A DNA stretch of 64,000 nt from Comamonadaceae bacterium (GTDB lineage Bacteria; Pseudomonadota; Gammaproteobacteria; Burkholderiales; Burkholderiaceae_C), in the NCBI GenBank assembly GCA_947476465.1, contig CANJQN010000006.1, positions 1 to 64,000 on the forward strand. Reading direction: 5' to 3'. A program made the translations under genes and the position numbers. Positions 37,065 to 46,476 of this stretch are shown here, piece by piece. Each line of letters opens with the position of its first letter. Positions within the stretch are counted from its first letter, which is position 1. The notes beneath the pieces were generated by a model. It saw only the letters and a list, made by a program, of their open reading frames with translations. It was not told where the DNA came from and ran no database searches.

Positions 37065-37853
37065 ATGAACAAGCGAGATGAATCTCTTCCCCTGCAACGG
37101 GAAACCGGCATGTCGGACGCCGAATGGGAGCTGCGGGTGCAGCTGGCTGCGGCCTACCGGCTGGTGGAGTACTTCGGCTGGTCCGAGTTGATCTACGGCC
37201 ACCTCACCGCTCGCGTGCCGGGACCGCAAGATCACTTCCTGATCAACCCGTACGGGCTGAACTACGAAGAAATCACCGCTTCAAACCTGGTCAAGATCGA
37301 TATCGAGGGCAATGTCATCTCCGGCGGGCGCAGCATCGTCAACTATGCCGGCTTCATCATCCACTCGGCGATCCACATGGTGCGCTCGGCCGAGAACAAG
37401 GTGGTGCTGCACACCCACTCGCGCGCTGGCATGGCCGTTGCGGGCCTGCAGGACGGCCTGACGCCCATCTCCATGTTCTCCACCTGCTTTGCCGGCGGGC
37501 GGCTGAACTTCCATGAGTACGAAGGCGCATCACTGCGAATGGACGAGCGCGAACGCCTCGTCGCGTCGCTGGGCAATGCGCGCGCCCTGATCCTGCGCAA
37601 CCACGGCCTGTTGGTGGTCGGGCGCACGGTGCCAGAAGCCTTTCTGCGGCTGTACCGGCTGGAACGCGCCTGCCAGGTGCACATCGACGCGGCCGCCGCC
37701 GGCACGTTGCATGTCATGCCGCAAGCCGTGGCCATGCAGTCTCAGACCGACCTCGACGCCTTCCAGGCCAGCCATCCGCAGGGCGAAGGCGGCGTCGAGT
37801 TCGAGGCGCTGATGCGCAAGATGGACCGCATAGACGGCAGCTTCCGCCATTGA
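37065..37853 (+). CDS. Class II aldolase/adducin-family protein
   Basis: A 262-residue zinc aldolase-fold protein. Metal-site His residues appear in VVLHTHSRAGMAVAGLQDG near residue 110 and RALILRNHGLLVVGRTVPEA near residue 175. The early GWSELIYGHLTARVPGPQDH FLINPYG segment is typical. Members split or epimerise sugar phosphates and related hydroxy acids. It probably acts with the oxidoreductase encoded just upstream on the imported compound. Confidence 0.85.
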   Translation: MNKRDESLPLQRETGMSDAEWELRVQLAAAYRLVEYFGWSELIYGHLTARVPGPQDHFLINPYGLNYEEITASNLVKIDIEGNVISGGRSIVNYAGFIIHSAIHMVRSAENKVVLHTHSRAGMAVAGLQDGLTPISMFSTCFAGGRLNFHEYEGASLRMDERERLVASLGNARALILRNHGLLVVGRTVPEAFLRLYRLERACQVHIDAAAAGTLHVMPQAVAMQSQTDLDAFQASHPQGEGGVEFEALMRKMDRIDGSFRH

Positions 37854-37916
37854 TTCCCTTCCCATCCCCGCAACGCAACGCAACGCAAGATTCATACAAC
37901 CCGAGGAGACAACATC

Positions 37917-39155
37917 ATGACAACCAAAAACTCATCCGCGACCCGCCGGCAAGTGCTCCTGGCCGCCGTGGCTGCCGGCGCGACGGCCAGCGGCGCGCAG
38001 GCGCAGCAACCCCCGCTCAAAATCGGGGCGATCAACCCCTATAGCGGTCCGCTCGCGACCTACGGCGAAGAGTGCGCCCGCGGCTACCAGATGGCCGCCG
38101 AGGAGGCCAATGCCAAAGGGGGCGTGCTCGGCCGCAGGGTCGAAGTGGTCAAAGGCGATGCCACCAACCCACAGCAAGCCATCGCGGGGGTCGATCAGAT
38201 GGCCACGCGCGAAAACGTGGAAGTCTTCATCGGCACCTACAGCTCGGCCCTGGCCGCGGCCGGCAGCGACGCGGCGCTGCGCCACAACAAGGTGTGGTGG
38301 GACACCCAGGCCCTGGCGGCCGAACTCACGGAACGCAAGCTCCCGAACTTCATCCGCTCAGGCCCCTATGCCGTGTCCTTCGGCCAGACCGGCGTGCGCG
38401 GTGTCGTCGAGCTGATCGCGCCGGCGCTGAAGAAAACGCCCCAGCAGACCACCGTCTGGCTGGAGCATGAAGAGTCGATCTACGGAAAATCCGTGGTTGA
38501 CGCCCAGAAGGCCGCGTTCGAAAGCGCCGGCGTAAAGGTGCTGGGCATATCAGCCCACAATGCGCGCGCCGCCGATGTCACCGATTCCATCCTGCGCGCC
38601 AAGCGGGCCCGCCCGGATGTGTGGATGCAGACCGGCTACGTGCCCGACACCAACCTGCTGCTCAAGACCGCCAGGGAGCAGGCCTTCCGCCCGCCCGCCA
38701 TCCTGCTGACCGGCACCGGCGACACATCCGAGACAGCCGAGGCCGCTGGCGACTTCATCGAAGGCGTGATGGTGGTGGCTTATGCCTGGCCCGACGTCTC
38801 GGAAAGATATTCCCCCGGCATGGCCGCCTTCCTGGCCGCGTACCGCAAGGCCTACAACCGCGACCCGATCGCGCCCCAGACCATGACCGCGTACGGCGGC
38901 ATGAGAATGATGCTGGAAGTCATCCAGGCCGCCGGCAGCACCGACCCAGCCAAGATGCGCGCCGCCGCTCAGGCCCTGGACAAGCCCTACAACACGTACC
39001 CCGGTGGCTACGGCGCCAAGTTCGACGACAAGATGCAGAACACGCGCGCCTTCCCCACCATCATCCAGTGGCAGTCGAAGAAGCAGGTCACGGTGTTCCC
39101 GCTGGAAGCCAGGCGCGCCGGTGTGAACCTGGTCAACGTCCCCAGCAAAGTCTAA
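37917..39155 (+). CDS. Branched-chain-type ABC substrate-binding protein (LivK-like) 2
   Basis: A 412-residue exported protein. The leader has a twin-arginine look (ATRRQVLLAAVAAGATASGA) and cleavage near AQA. The mature part begins LKIGAINPYSGPLATYGEEC and runs in close parallel to the first LivK-like protein. GAGGAG precedes the ATG. It lies 23 nt upstream of the permease genes and is therefore the dedicated partner of this importer. Confidence 0.88.
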   Translation: MTTKNSSATRRQVLLAAVAAGATASGAQAQQPPLKIGAINPYSGPLATYGEECARGYQMAAEEANAKGGVLGRRVEVVKGDATNPQQAIAGVDQMATRENVEVFIGTYSSALAAAGSDAALRHNKVWWDTQALAAELTERKLPNFIRSGPYAVSFGQTGVRGVVELIAPALKKTPQQTTVWLEHEESIYGKSVVDAQKAAFESAGVKVLGISAHNARAADVTDSILRAKRARPDVWMQTGYVPDTNLLLKTAREQAFRPPAILLTGTGDTSETAEAAGDFIEGVMVVAYAWPDVSERYSPGMAAFLAAYRKAYNRDPIAPQTMTAYGGMRMMLEVIQAAGSTDPAKMRAAAQALDKPYNTYPGGYGAKFDDKMQNTRAFPTIIQWQSKKQVTVFPLEARRAGVNLVNVPSKV

Positions 39156-39178
39156 AAGGGCTTCGACCCGGTAGCACG

Positions 39179-40069
39179 ATGGATGACATTTTCAACTCGC
39201 TGGTCATCGGCCTGCTGCTGGGTGGCATTTACGCCCTCATTGCACTGGGCCTGAATCTCATCTTCGGCGTGATCCGGGTGGTGAACTTCGCGCATGCCGA
39301 GCTGGTGATGCTCGGCATGTACGGCACGCTGCTGTGCGTGAACGTTTTGCACATCGAGCCCTACCTCTCGCTGCTGATCGTGGTGCCCTTGCTGGGCATT
39401 TTCGGGCTGGCGATCCAGCGGCTGGTGATCCAGCCGCTGCAAAACGAGCACATGATGCAGATGTTCGCAACCTTCGCGCTGCTGACCATCCTGCAGAACC
39501 TGGTGCTGGCGTTCACGCGCGGCGAGGGCTTTTCAGTAACGACGGCGGTGGCAACGAGCGGACTGCAACTGGGCGACGTGCGGGTGACGGCCACGCGCGG
39601 CATCGTGTTCGTCGCGGTCACTGTGCTGTCGGTGCTGCTGCACTACTTCCTCAAGAGCACGCTCACCGGAAAATCTATCCGTGCGGTGACGCAAGACCGG
39701 CAGTCCGCGCGCCTGATGGGCATCGACGTCGAGCGCACTTTCATCGTCACCTTCGGCATCGGCGCGGCGCTGGCCGGGGTGGCCGGTGTGCTGCTGGCGC
39801 CGGTGTACACGCTGTCGCCGAGCATCGGCGGCAACTTCATCCTGGCGGCCTTCGCCGTCGTGGTGCTGGGCGGGCTGGGCAGCGTGGCCGGCGCTTACTT
39901 CGGCGGGATGATTGTCGGCGTGATCGAGGCCTTTGCCGGCACCTTCATCGACCCTGAGCTCAAGCAGGCGATCTGGTTCCTGATCTTCGTGTTGGTGCTG
40001 GTGGTGCGTCCGACGGGCTTGTTCGGCCAGGTCGGCGCAGAAGAAATCGGTTTTCGGGAGCAGACGTGA
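39179..40069 (+). CDS. Branched-chain-type ABC permease (LivH-like)
   Basis: A 296-residue membrane protein starting MDDIFNSLVIGLLLGGIYAL. It shows about eight hydrophobic spans and the LivH core GLNLIFGVIRVVNFAHAELV near residue 30, with AVTQDRQSARLMGIDVERTF near residue 170 as the coupling loop. It imports the ligand of the adjacent binding protein. The GTG of the next permease overlaps its stop. Confidence 0.92.
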   Translation: MDDIFNSLVIGLLLGGIYALIALGLNLIFGVIRVVNFAHAELVMLGMYGTLLCVNVLHIEPYLSLLIVVPLLGIFGLAIQRLVIQPLQNEHMMQMFATFALLTILQNLVLAFTRGEGFSVTTAVATSGLQLGDVRVTATRGIVFVAVTVLSVLLHYFLKSTLTGKSIRAVTQDRQSARLMGIDVERTFIVTFGIGAALAGVAGVLLAPVYTLSPSIGGNFILAAFAVVVLGGLGSVAGAYFGGMIVGVIEAFAGTFIDPELKQAIWFLIFVLVLVVRPTGLFGQVGAEEIGFREQT

Positions 40070-41127
40070 GCAACGACCCCATCGCGGTGGACAGCAAGGC
40101 GCCGCCGGCACGGCCCGTCGTGTCCTCCCAGCACAGCACCAGCCGCGCCCTGAAGCTGGCTGCTCTGGCCATGGCCGCCACGGCCGCACCGATCGTCCTT
40201 TTCTGGGGCAACCAGTTCTGGATGAACATCCTCATCTACACCTACCTGTTCGCGGGGCTGGCGGTGTCGTGGAACATCATCGCCGGCTTCGGTGGGCAGT
40301 TCTCGCTGGGGCACGGCGTGTTCTTCGCGGCCGGGGCCTATATCGGGTCTATCTTGTATTTGCGCTACGGCCTCTCGCCCTGGATCGGCATCCTGCCGGG
40401 CATGCTGATCTGCGGCGTGCTGGGCCCGCTGATCTTCTGGCCCACCTTCCGCCTGAAGGGCTCGTTCTTCGCCATTGCCACCCTGGCCTTCAACGAGGTG
40501 GGCATGGCCCTTGCCAACTACTTCGAGATCACCGGCGGCCCGCGCGGCGTGCAGGTGCCGTTCAAGGCCGGCCTGGAAAACATGATCTTCGCCAACCCCT
40601 TGCACTACGCCCTGCTGATGTTCGGCTACATGGCGCTGTGCCTGGGCGTGGCCTGGCTGGTGCGCAATGGCCGCCTGGGCTTTTACCTGCTGGCCGTACG
40701 CGACGACCAGGATTGCGCCCGCGCCGCGGGCATCGACGTGGCACGGGTCAAGCTGCTGGGCATGGCCATCAGCGCCGCCCTCACCGCGGCCGGCGGCACC
40801 CTGTTCGCGATGTACGTTCGCACCATCGACCCGCCCACTTTGTTCTCGCTGACCGACATCGGCTTCAAGTTCGCGCTGCTGGCGCTGATCGGCGGCATCG
40901 GCACCGTGATGGGCCCTGTGCTCGGCGCCTTTCTCATCATCCCGACCGAGAACTGGCTGCGCACCCTGCTGTCTAACGCCATCCCTGGCGGCCACCTGCT
41001 GGTGCTGGGCACCTTCATGTTGCTGGCCGCGCTGTTCATGCGCAAAGGCGTGGGCCATGTCATCTCCGAGGCTTTGCGGCGCTGGCGGCATAAACGTTCG
41101 GCCGCGCAGCAGGGGGAGCGCAAATGA
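40066..41127 (+). CDS. Branched-chain-type ABC permease (LivM-like)
   Basis: A 353-residue membrane protein with a hydrophilic N-terminus, then many spans. The LivM core includes AGFGGQFSLGHGVFFAAGAY near residue 75 and AVRDDQDCARAAGIDVARVK near residue 215 as the coupling loop. The GTG start overlaps the LivH stop, and the ATG of the ATPase overlaps its own stop. Confidence 0.92.
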   Translation: MSNDPIAVDSKAPPARPVVSSQHSTSRALKLAALAMAATAAPIVLFWGNQFWMNILIYTYLFAGLAVSWNIIAGFGGQFSLGHGVFFAAGAYIGSILYLRYGLSPWIGILPGMLICGVLGPLIFWPTFRLKGSFFAIATLAFNEVGMALANYFEITGGPRGVQVPFKAGLENMIFANPLHYALLMFGYMALCLGVAWLVRNGRLGFYLLAVRDDQDCARAAGIDVARVKLLGMAISAALTAAGGTLFAMYVRTIDPPTLFSLTDIGFKFALLALIGGIGTVMGPVLGAFLIIPTENWLRTLLSNAIPGGHLLVLGTFMLLAALFMRKGVGHVISEALRRWRHKRSAAQQGERK

Positions 41128-41897
41128 ACGCCGTGGCCAACACGAGTGCAGGGCCGGGCGTGGGGGCCAGTGCGGCCGAACCCTTCATGCGCATCCAGAA
41201 TGCCACCAAGCGCTTCTTCGGCCTGACCGCCGTGGACGACGTGAGCTTCGACGTCGCCCGTGGTGAGATCGTGAGCATCATCGGCCCCAATGGTGCCGGC
41301 AAGACCACGCTGTTCAACCTGCTGACCGGGCAGCTGCGCCCGACCAGCGGCGACATCATCCTTCAAGGCGAGGTCATCAACACCTTGCGGCCTGACCAGC
41401 GTGCCCGCAAAGGCCTGGGTCGCACCTTCCAGATCACCAAGCCGCTGGTGGCATTGACCGCGGTCGAGAACGTGATGGTCGGCGCCTTCCTGCACACGCA
41501 TCGCCAGCGCGAGGCGCGCGAGCGGGCCCATGCGGTGCTGGAGCAGGTGGGCCTGTCCGGCCGCGACGAGGTCAAGGCCGGCGAACTCACGCCCGCCGAG
41601 CGCCGCCGCCTGGAAGTGGGCCGCGCCATCGCGCTGCAGCCCACCGTGGTGCTGCTCGACGAAGTGATGGCGGGCCTGAACCAGAGCGAGGTGGAAGGCC
41701 TGATCGAAGTTGTACGCGGCCTGCACCGCAGCGGCCTGACGCTGATGATCATTGAACACAACCTCAAGGTGGTGCGCGCCTTCTCCGAACGCGTGATCGT
41801 GCTGGACCGCGGCGCCAAGATCGCCGAAGGCGATGCCGACACCATCCTCAACATGCCCAATGTGGTGAAAGCCTACCTCGGGGAGCGCCGCCGATGA
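41124..41897 (+). CDS. Branched-chain-type ABC ATPase (LivG-like)
   Basis: A 257-residue ATPase. Walker A is IIGPNGAGKTTLFNLLTGQL near residue 52. The signature region is a variant: GELTPAERRRLEVGRAI near residue 155, where LSxGxQ is usual. Walker B is TVVLLDEVMAGLNQSEVEG and the switch His is in LMIIEHNLKVV. The ELTPAERRR wording departs from LSGGQ but this branch tolerates it. Its first 25 residues are an extension. Confidence 0.9.
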   Translation: MNAVANTSAGPGVGASAAEPFMRIQNATKRFFGLTAVDDVSFDVARGEIVSIIGPNGAGKTTLFNLLTGQLRPTSGDIILQGEVINTLRPDQRARKGLGRTFQITKPLVALTAVENVMVGAFLHTHRQREARERAHAVLEQVGLSGRDEVKAGELTPAERRRLEVGRAIALQPTVVLLDEVMAGLNQSEVEGLIEVVRGLHRSGLTLMIIEHNLKVVRAFSERVIVLDRGAKIAEGDADTILNMPNVVKAYLGERRR

Positions 41898-42610
41898 GCA
41901 CTTTGCTCGACATCCAGAACCTGTCTTCCGGCTACGGCCTGGGCAACGTGCTGCAAGAGGTTTCCCTGCACGTCGAAACGGGCGAGGTGGTTTCGGTGGT
42001 CGGCGCCAACGGTGCCGGCAAGACCACCCTGCTGCGCACCGTCTCGGGCCTGCTCACACCCACCGGCGGCCAGGTGGTGTTCGACGGCCAGACCATCAGC
42101 GGCGTGGCGGCACACAAGCTGATCAAACGCGGCATGTCCCTGGTGCCTGAAGGCGGGCGGCTGTTCCCGTTCATGAGCGTGGCCGAGAACCTGGAACTGG
42201 GCGGCTTTACCGCCGCCAGCCGCCAGGACAACCGGCGCCTGGTCGACGAGATGATGACGCTGTTTCCGGTGCTCGGCGAGCGCCGCAACCAGATGGCCGG
42301 CTCTCTGTCCGGCGGCGAACGCCAGATGTGCGCCGTCGCCCGCGCCCTCATGAGCAGCCCACGCCTGCTCATGCTCGACGAGCCCTCAGCGGGCCTGTCG
42401 CCGCAGATGCTGGAGAAGGTGCTCCAGATGCTCAAGGCGGTCGTGGCCGCGCGCCAGGTGTCGGTGCTGCTGGTCGAGCAGCACGTGGAAGACGCGCTGG
42501 AGATGTCCAACCGTGGCTACGTGATCGAAAGCGGCCGCATCGTGCAAAGCGGTACCGGGGCCGCGCTCATGGCCGACCCGAACATCCAGCGCGCCTACAT
42601 GGGGCTGTGA
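41894..42610 (+). CDS. Branched-chain-type ABC ATPase (LivF-like)
   Basis: A 238-residue ATPase. Walker A is VVGANGAGKTTLLRTVSGLL near residue 36, the signature MAGSLSGGERQMCAVARALM near residue 137, Walker B RLLMLDEPSAGLSPQMLEKV and the switch His in LLVEQHVEDALEM. Its ATG overlaps the LivG stop, completing the five-gene transporter. Confidence 0.93.
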   Translation: MSTLLDIQNLSSGYGLGNVLQEVSLHVETGEVVSVVGANGAGKTTLLRTVSGLLTPTGGQVVFDGQTISGVAAHKLIKRGMSLVPEGGRLFPFMSVAENLELGGFTAASRQDNRRLVDEMMTLFPVLGERRNQMAGSLSGGERQMCAVARALMSSPRLLMLDEPSAGLSPQMLEKVLQMLKAVVAARQVSVLLVEQHVEDALEMSNRGYVIESGRIVQSGTGAALMADPNIQRAYMGL

Positions 42611-42774
42611 AGCCAGGGGCCGGCAGTTGCATGCCGCCTCGGTTCAGGCCCGGGCCATCAAAGGGGGACGCGCGCCGCAGCTCGGCGCGCAGGGGCAAGG
42701 TCATCAGGGCCATCGGGATGACTGCCGAATGAACTGGCACCCCGTTGGCGAGTGAATCCCACACAGGAGTCGAG

Positions 42775-44163
42775 TTGAAAAAATTCGTGGACACGCCGGC
42801 TACGGCCCCGGGCAAGGTCGCCAAGGGCGCAACGTTGGCTGCTGCACAATTCAGCCACGCCTTGTCGTTGGACGAAGTTCCGCAGGCCATTGTCGTCAAG
42901 GCGCGCACCTGCCTGCTTTACGGCCTCGGGATTGGCTTGGCGTGCATACACAGCGGATTCGGCCGGACGGCTGTCCAAGCATTGGTTGCACTTGAAGGCT
43001 CAAGCGGCACGGGGGGCGCCACCGCGCTGGCAACGGGTCATCGCCTGCCCGTGTCGGCAGCGGCCTTCTGCAATGCCGTGATGTTTCACGGCCGGTGCCA
43101 GGAGGACACGTTGAACTCCTCACACCTTGGAGTGGCAATCTGGCCAACGCTTTTGGCGCTGGTCGAATCGGGCAGGGCTCCGGCGTCCAACCTCCTCGTG
43201 GCCGCTATTGCGGCTTATCAGACGGCTGGTGCCATTGAGCGGCAGATCGGCCGCCATTCGTCCGCTCAGGGCTTTCGCGCTTCCCCCCTTTACGGAACGC
43301 TTGCCGCCGCCACAGCGGCAGCCAAAGCGATGGAGTTGACGCTTGCGCAGACGCAAGCGGCGCTGGCGCACGCCGCTGCCTTCGCCGGCGGCACACTTCA
43401 GGGCGTCGCCGAAGGCGCGGACGAGTGGCGCCACCAGATGGGCGTAGCGGCGCGGCGTGGCATGGAGGCGGCGTTTCTCGCTCGTGCCGGATCGGTCGGT
43501 TCGCTTCTTGCCCTGGAAGGACCACGGGGCTTTGCATTTGGCTTCGCGCGCAACACACTCGAAACGCCCGAGTTCGGGCAATGGCTGCTGCCTGAGATTG
43601 CGTTCAAGCCATTCCCTATCTGCAACCGCAATCAAGCTGCGGCCGCCTTGGCAATCCGTATTCGGAGTCGTTTCGACGTCGAACAAATCCAGATGGTGCG
43701 GATGCGAATCCATCCGAACGTGCTCAACGGAATGATCAACCCCGGACCATTCGAGCTCCTCGGTCAGACGCTGTTGAGCGTTAACTTCTGCTGTGCGACC
43801 GCGTTGGCCCGCGGCGCAATCGAGCTGCGTTCCTTGAGCGAATTCAATAGCCCGGATATCGCGTCGTTGCTCGCGAGGACACAGGTCTCAGTCGATCCCG
43901 CCGTTCCTTACCTGTCCGCTGCGGCCACGGTGGAAACCGTCGACGGCGTGCATCACGAGCTCGTTGAGCGACGCGGCCTGGAAGACTTCGATTTCACGCG
44001 CGCACAAGTCAATGACCTACTGGCAGGACTGGCTGGGGAAATGCAGTTGCCGGTAGAGAGCATGCGTGCGCTGGACAGCTTCGCCAACGCCAATGTCATC
44101 GACTCGGTAGAGCCCGTTCTTGCCGCATTTGCGAATGCCCGTGAATTCGGGCAAAAGCTTTGA
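42775..44163 (+). CDS. MmgE/PrpD-family protein 1
   Basis: A 462-residue protein of the 2-methylcitrate dehydratase/cis-aconitate decarboxylase fold. Typical segments are FCNAVMFHGRCQEDTLNSSH near residue 100, SPLYGTLAAATAAAKAMELT near residue 170 and PFPICNRNQAAAALAIRIRS near residue 280. Classic PrpD has AAFxNGxxxHxLDxDD; here the HxLDxDD-like stretch is altered to HGRCQEDT, so the reaction may differ. I chose the TTG at 42775 because AGGAG lies 5 nt upstream; an in-frame TTG at 42745 lacks this. Confidence 0.75.
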   Translation: MKKFVDTPATAPGKVAKGATLAAAQFSHALSLDEVPQAIVVKARTCLLYGLGIGLACIHSGFGRTAVQALVALEGSSGTGGATALATGHRLPVSAAAFCNAVMFHGRCQEDTLNSSHLGVAIWPTLLALVESGRAPASNLLVAAIAAYQTAGAIERQIGRHSSAQGFRASPLYGTLAAATAAAKAMELTLAQTQAALAHAAAFAGGTLQGVAEGADEWRHQMGVAARRGMEAAFLARAGSVGSLLALEGPRGFAFGFARNTLETPEFGQWLLPEIAFKPFPICNRNQAAAALAIRIRSRFDVEQIQMVRMRIHPNVLNGMINPGPFELLGQTLLSVNFCCATALARGAIELRSLSEFNSPDIASLLARTQVSVDPAVPYLSAAATVETVDGVHHELVERRGLEDFDFTRAQVNDLLAGLAGEMQLPVESMRALDSFANANVIDSVEPVLAAFANAREFGQKL

Positions 44164-44221
44164 GCGGCCGCATGTCCCTCCACGCTCGCCCACTCGAGCG
44201 TCGCGAAGTCGGGCCAGACCC

Positions 44222-44626
44222 ATGCGCCGGCGTCAGCTCTTGGCGCTGATCAGCGGGCCCTTCGCCCTCATGTCCGGCGCCAGCGCTCTTGCCGATGGCT
44301 CCGGCCAGCAACTGGCGTCCTAGGGCACCGGAGGTAACCGTTTTGGGCCACTGGGGGCGCACGGCTTGGGCGACAAGGCCGACCGCTGGGGTCGGGTGTT
44401 CGACCGTGCGCGCGCCATCGCCACCGGCTCACGCCACTCCGTGGCGATCGACTTGGACGGCACACTGTGGGCGTGGGGGTCGGGTTTCGCGATCAAACCC
44501 CAAAGGCTGCGCGAGGCCATCCTGGCTGTGGCCGCAGGCGACTCGGCGACGATTGCGCTGAACGCGCATGGCAGCCTGATGCAGTGGGACAGCGGTGCCG
44601 GGCCGCGCGAGTTGCGGGTGCGGTGA
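44222..44626 (+). pseudogene. Exported RCC1-repeat-like protein, amber-interrupted
   Basis: The frame starts MRRRQLLALISGPFALMSGA, an export signal, and stops at TAG 44321-44323. The same frame then continues GTGGNRFGPLGAHGLGDKAD, HSVAIDLDGTLWAWGSGF and ALNAHGSLMQWDSGAGPREL. The WGxxxxGxLGxG and SxAIxxDGTLWAWG words mark RCC1-like beta-propeller repeats. At the amber codon homologues would have Trp (LAS-W-GTGG), so a TGG-to-TAG change is likely. Only about one and a half repeats remain, so much of the propeller is also missing. Confidence 0.65.
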
Positions 44627-44729
44627 AAGGCCGCAACGGCCGAGGAAAGAGTCGATGAACCGGACGGGCACCCCGACTGCCTGCGCACGCTTGTTGCGCC
44701 AACGTTCGCTTTGACTTGAAGGAGAACCC

Positions 44730-44945
44730 ATGGCCCTCAATCGCCGCACGCTGCTGGGTCTGCGCAGCATCCACCGCCCCGCCGATTTTTTCGCTGCGCG
44801 CCCACACGCAGGCCTGGCCCACTCAACCGGTCAAGCTGGGCGTCACGTTTGCGCCGGACGGCGCCAGTGACATCGTTGCAAGACTGTTTGCGCCATTCAT
44901 GTCCGCACGCCTGGGGCAACCGGTGGTGGTGGAGAACGGCGCGTG
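44730..44945 (+). pseudogene. TctC/Bug-family binding protein, frameshifted 5' fragment
   Basis: A good ribosome site (AAGGAGA) precedes an ATG that starts MALNRRTLLGL. The matching mature sequence is in another frame: TQAWPTQPVKLGVTFAPDGA, SDIVARLFAPFMSARLGQPV and VVENG. This is the standard N-terminal third of TctC/Bug proteins. A frameshift in the signal-peptide region and loss of everything after about 44945 make it dead. The leftward acyl-CoA ligase ends immediately downstream. Confidence 0.7.
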
Positions 44946-44968
44946 TCACCCCACCCGTTCGCCCCCTT

Positions 44969-46468
44969 TTAAAAACCTTGAATGCCGAAACTGGCCACAA
45001 GATCTTTCAATATTTGGGCCTTGTCAAATTTACCAAACCGGGTTCGAGGCAACTTCTGGGTGAAATGAATTTTCTTCGGTACTTTGTGGGCTGCCAAACC
45101 GGTGCGGCAATAGCCCATGATGTCGTCAGCGGAACACCGAGCGTCGGGCCTAAGTACCACTACCGCAGTTAAGGCTTCCGACCATTTTTTGTCCGGCACG
45201 CCAATCACAGCCGCCTCAAGGACCTCAGGGTGACGGTAGAGCACCTGTTCAACCTCACTGGGGTAGACATTGAACCCGCCGGTTTTGACCATGTCTTTTT
45301 TTCGGTCAACGACGTACAGAAATCCATCCCCATCGACCTCCACCACGTCCCCGGTTTTAAACCATCGGCCTGAAAAGGCATTCCGTGTCTCGTCGGGGTT
45401 ATTCAGATAACCAGCGGTTACCTGGGGCCCAGACAGACCGAGTTCACCGAGATTGGCTGGGCTGGGTCTGCCTTCATCGTCCAAAAGCGCCATTTCTATG
45501 TGTTTTCCGATTCTTCCAACCGAACGGAATTTTCCCTCCGCCATGTGTGATGGCAACAGAAAGGTGACCGGGCCCGCGAGCTCGGTCAAGCCATAGACAT
45601 TGCCAATAACCTCACCAAAAATAGCGCGCGACCGCTCATAGGTGGCAATGGGAAGAACGGAACCGGCCACGGTAAGCAAGCGTATGCTGCGCACGTCCCT
45701 CGACCTGGCCTCGAAGGCCCCAATCAAGTCGTTCAACATGGTTGGGATCATGTTCAACGTCGTAATCCGGTGTCTTTCGACCAGTTCCAGTACCAGATGG
45801 GGATCCCAATGCTTGACGATGGTGACACTTCCTCCCGCTAAAAGCGTCGCTCCCGCGGTGTACCAGGCGGCGTGGGACATCGGAAGCACAATCAGATGCC
45901 GGTCCGACGCAGACAGCCCCCACTGCTCCACAGACGTCTCCAGCGAACACATCCAGCTTTCGTGCGATTGCACCGCGGCCTTGGACTTGCCCGTCGTTCC
46001 ACCGGTATACATGACGCAAAATGGATCCGCGGCCTTGACCTGGATGTCAAGCGCAGGCGCATCGAACAGCGCAAGCTTGTGAATGAAATCTTCGTCCAGC
46101 AGATGTGGAAGATGGTTTAACTCCTCGCGCCGCTCGGCCACCAGCTCGGCGAAATCGCGCGCGTAGAGCAAGGCTTGCGCGCCAGCGTCCTTGATCTGAA
46201 ACGCCAGTTCGGCACCGGTTATGCGCTGCGACAGCGGCAAGGCGACGATCCCGGTTCGCGCGCAGGCAATGTAAATGTAGAGAACCGCTGCGCAATTGGG
46301 CAACAGGAATGCAAACAGATCTCCCGCCTTGAGTTCCAAGGCGAGCAACGCGGCTGCGAATCGGTTGACCTGGGCGTTCAGTTCACGGTAGCTGACGCGC
46401 TCCGTGTCGCCAAGCAGCGCGAGTGACTCATCAGTCGCACCAAATTTCGCGAAGAGGGTGGAATTCAT
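44969..46468 (-). CDS. AMP-forming acyl-CoA ligase
   Basis: A 499-residue ANL-superfamily ligase. The P-loop is FCVMYTGGTTGKSKAAVQSH near residue 155, with the A5 region IGNVYGLTELAGPVTFL near residue 300, A7-A8 GRWFKTGDVVEVDGDGFLYV and DRKKDMVKTGGFNVYPSEVE near residue 380-410, and the catalytic Lys in LPRTRFGKFDKAQIL near residue 480. It should activate a carboxylic acid with ATP and CoA. An NTF2-like gene lies just upstream, read in the same direction. Confidence 0.9.
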   Translation of the reverse strand: MNSTLFAKFGATDESLALLGDTERVSYRELNAQVNRFAAALLALELKAGDLFAFLLPNCAAVLYIYIACARTGIVALPLSQRITGAELAFQIKDAGAQALLYARDFAELVAERREELNHLPHLLDEDFIHKLALFDAPALDIQVKAADPFCVMYTGGTTGKSKAAVQSHESWMCSLETSVEQWGLSASDRHLIVLPMSHAAWYTAGATLLAGGSVTIVKHWDPHLVLELVERHRITTLNMIPTMLNDLIGAFEARSRDVRSIRLLTVAGSVLPIATYERSRAIFGEVIGNVYGLTELAGPVTFLLPSHMAEGKFRSVGRIGKHIEMALLDDEGRPSPANLGELGLSGPQVTAGYLNNPDETRNAFSGRWFKTGDVVEVDGDGFLYVVDRKKDMVKTGGFNVYPSEVEQVLYRHPEVLEAAVIGVPDKKWSEALTAVVVLRPDARCSADDIMGYCRTGLAAHKVPKKIHFTQKLPRTRFGKFDKAQILKDLVASFGIQGF

Positions 46469-46476
46469 CTCTTCAA

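Noticed and set aside
42611..42774. A short leftward frame ending in MALMTLPLRAELRRAS near the first PrpD-like gene
   Set aside because: No known family and no start signal; it may be a scrap or chance frame.
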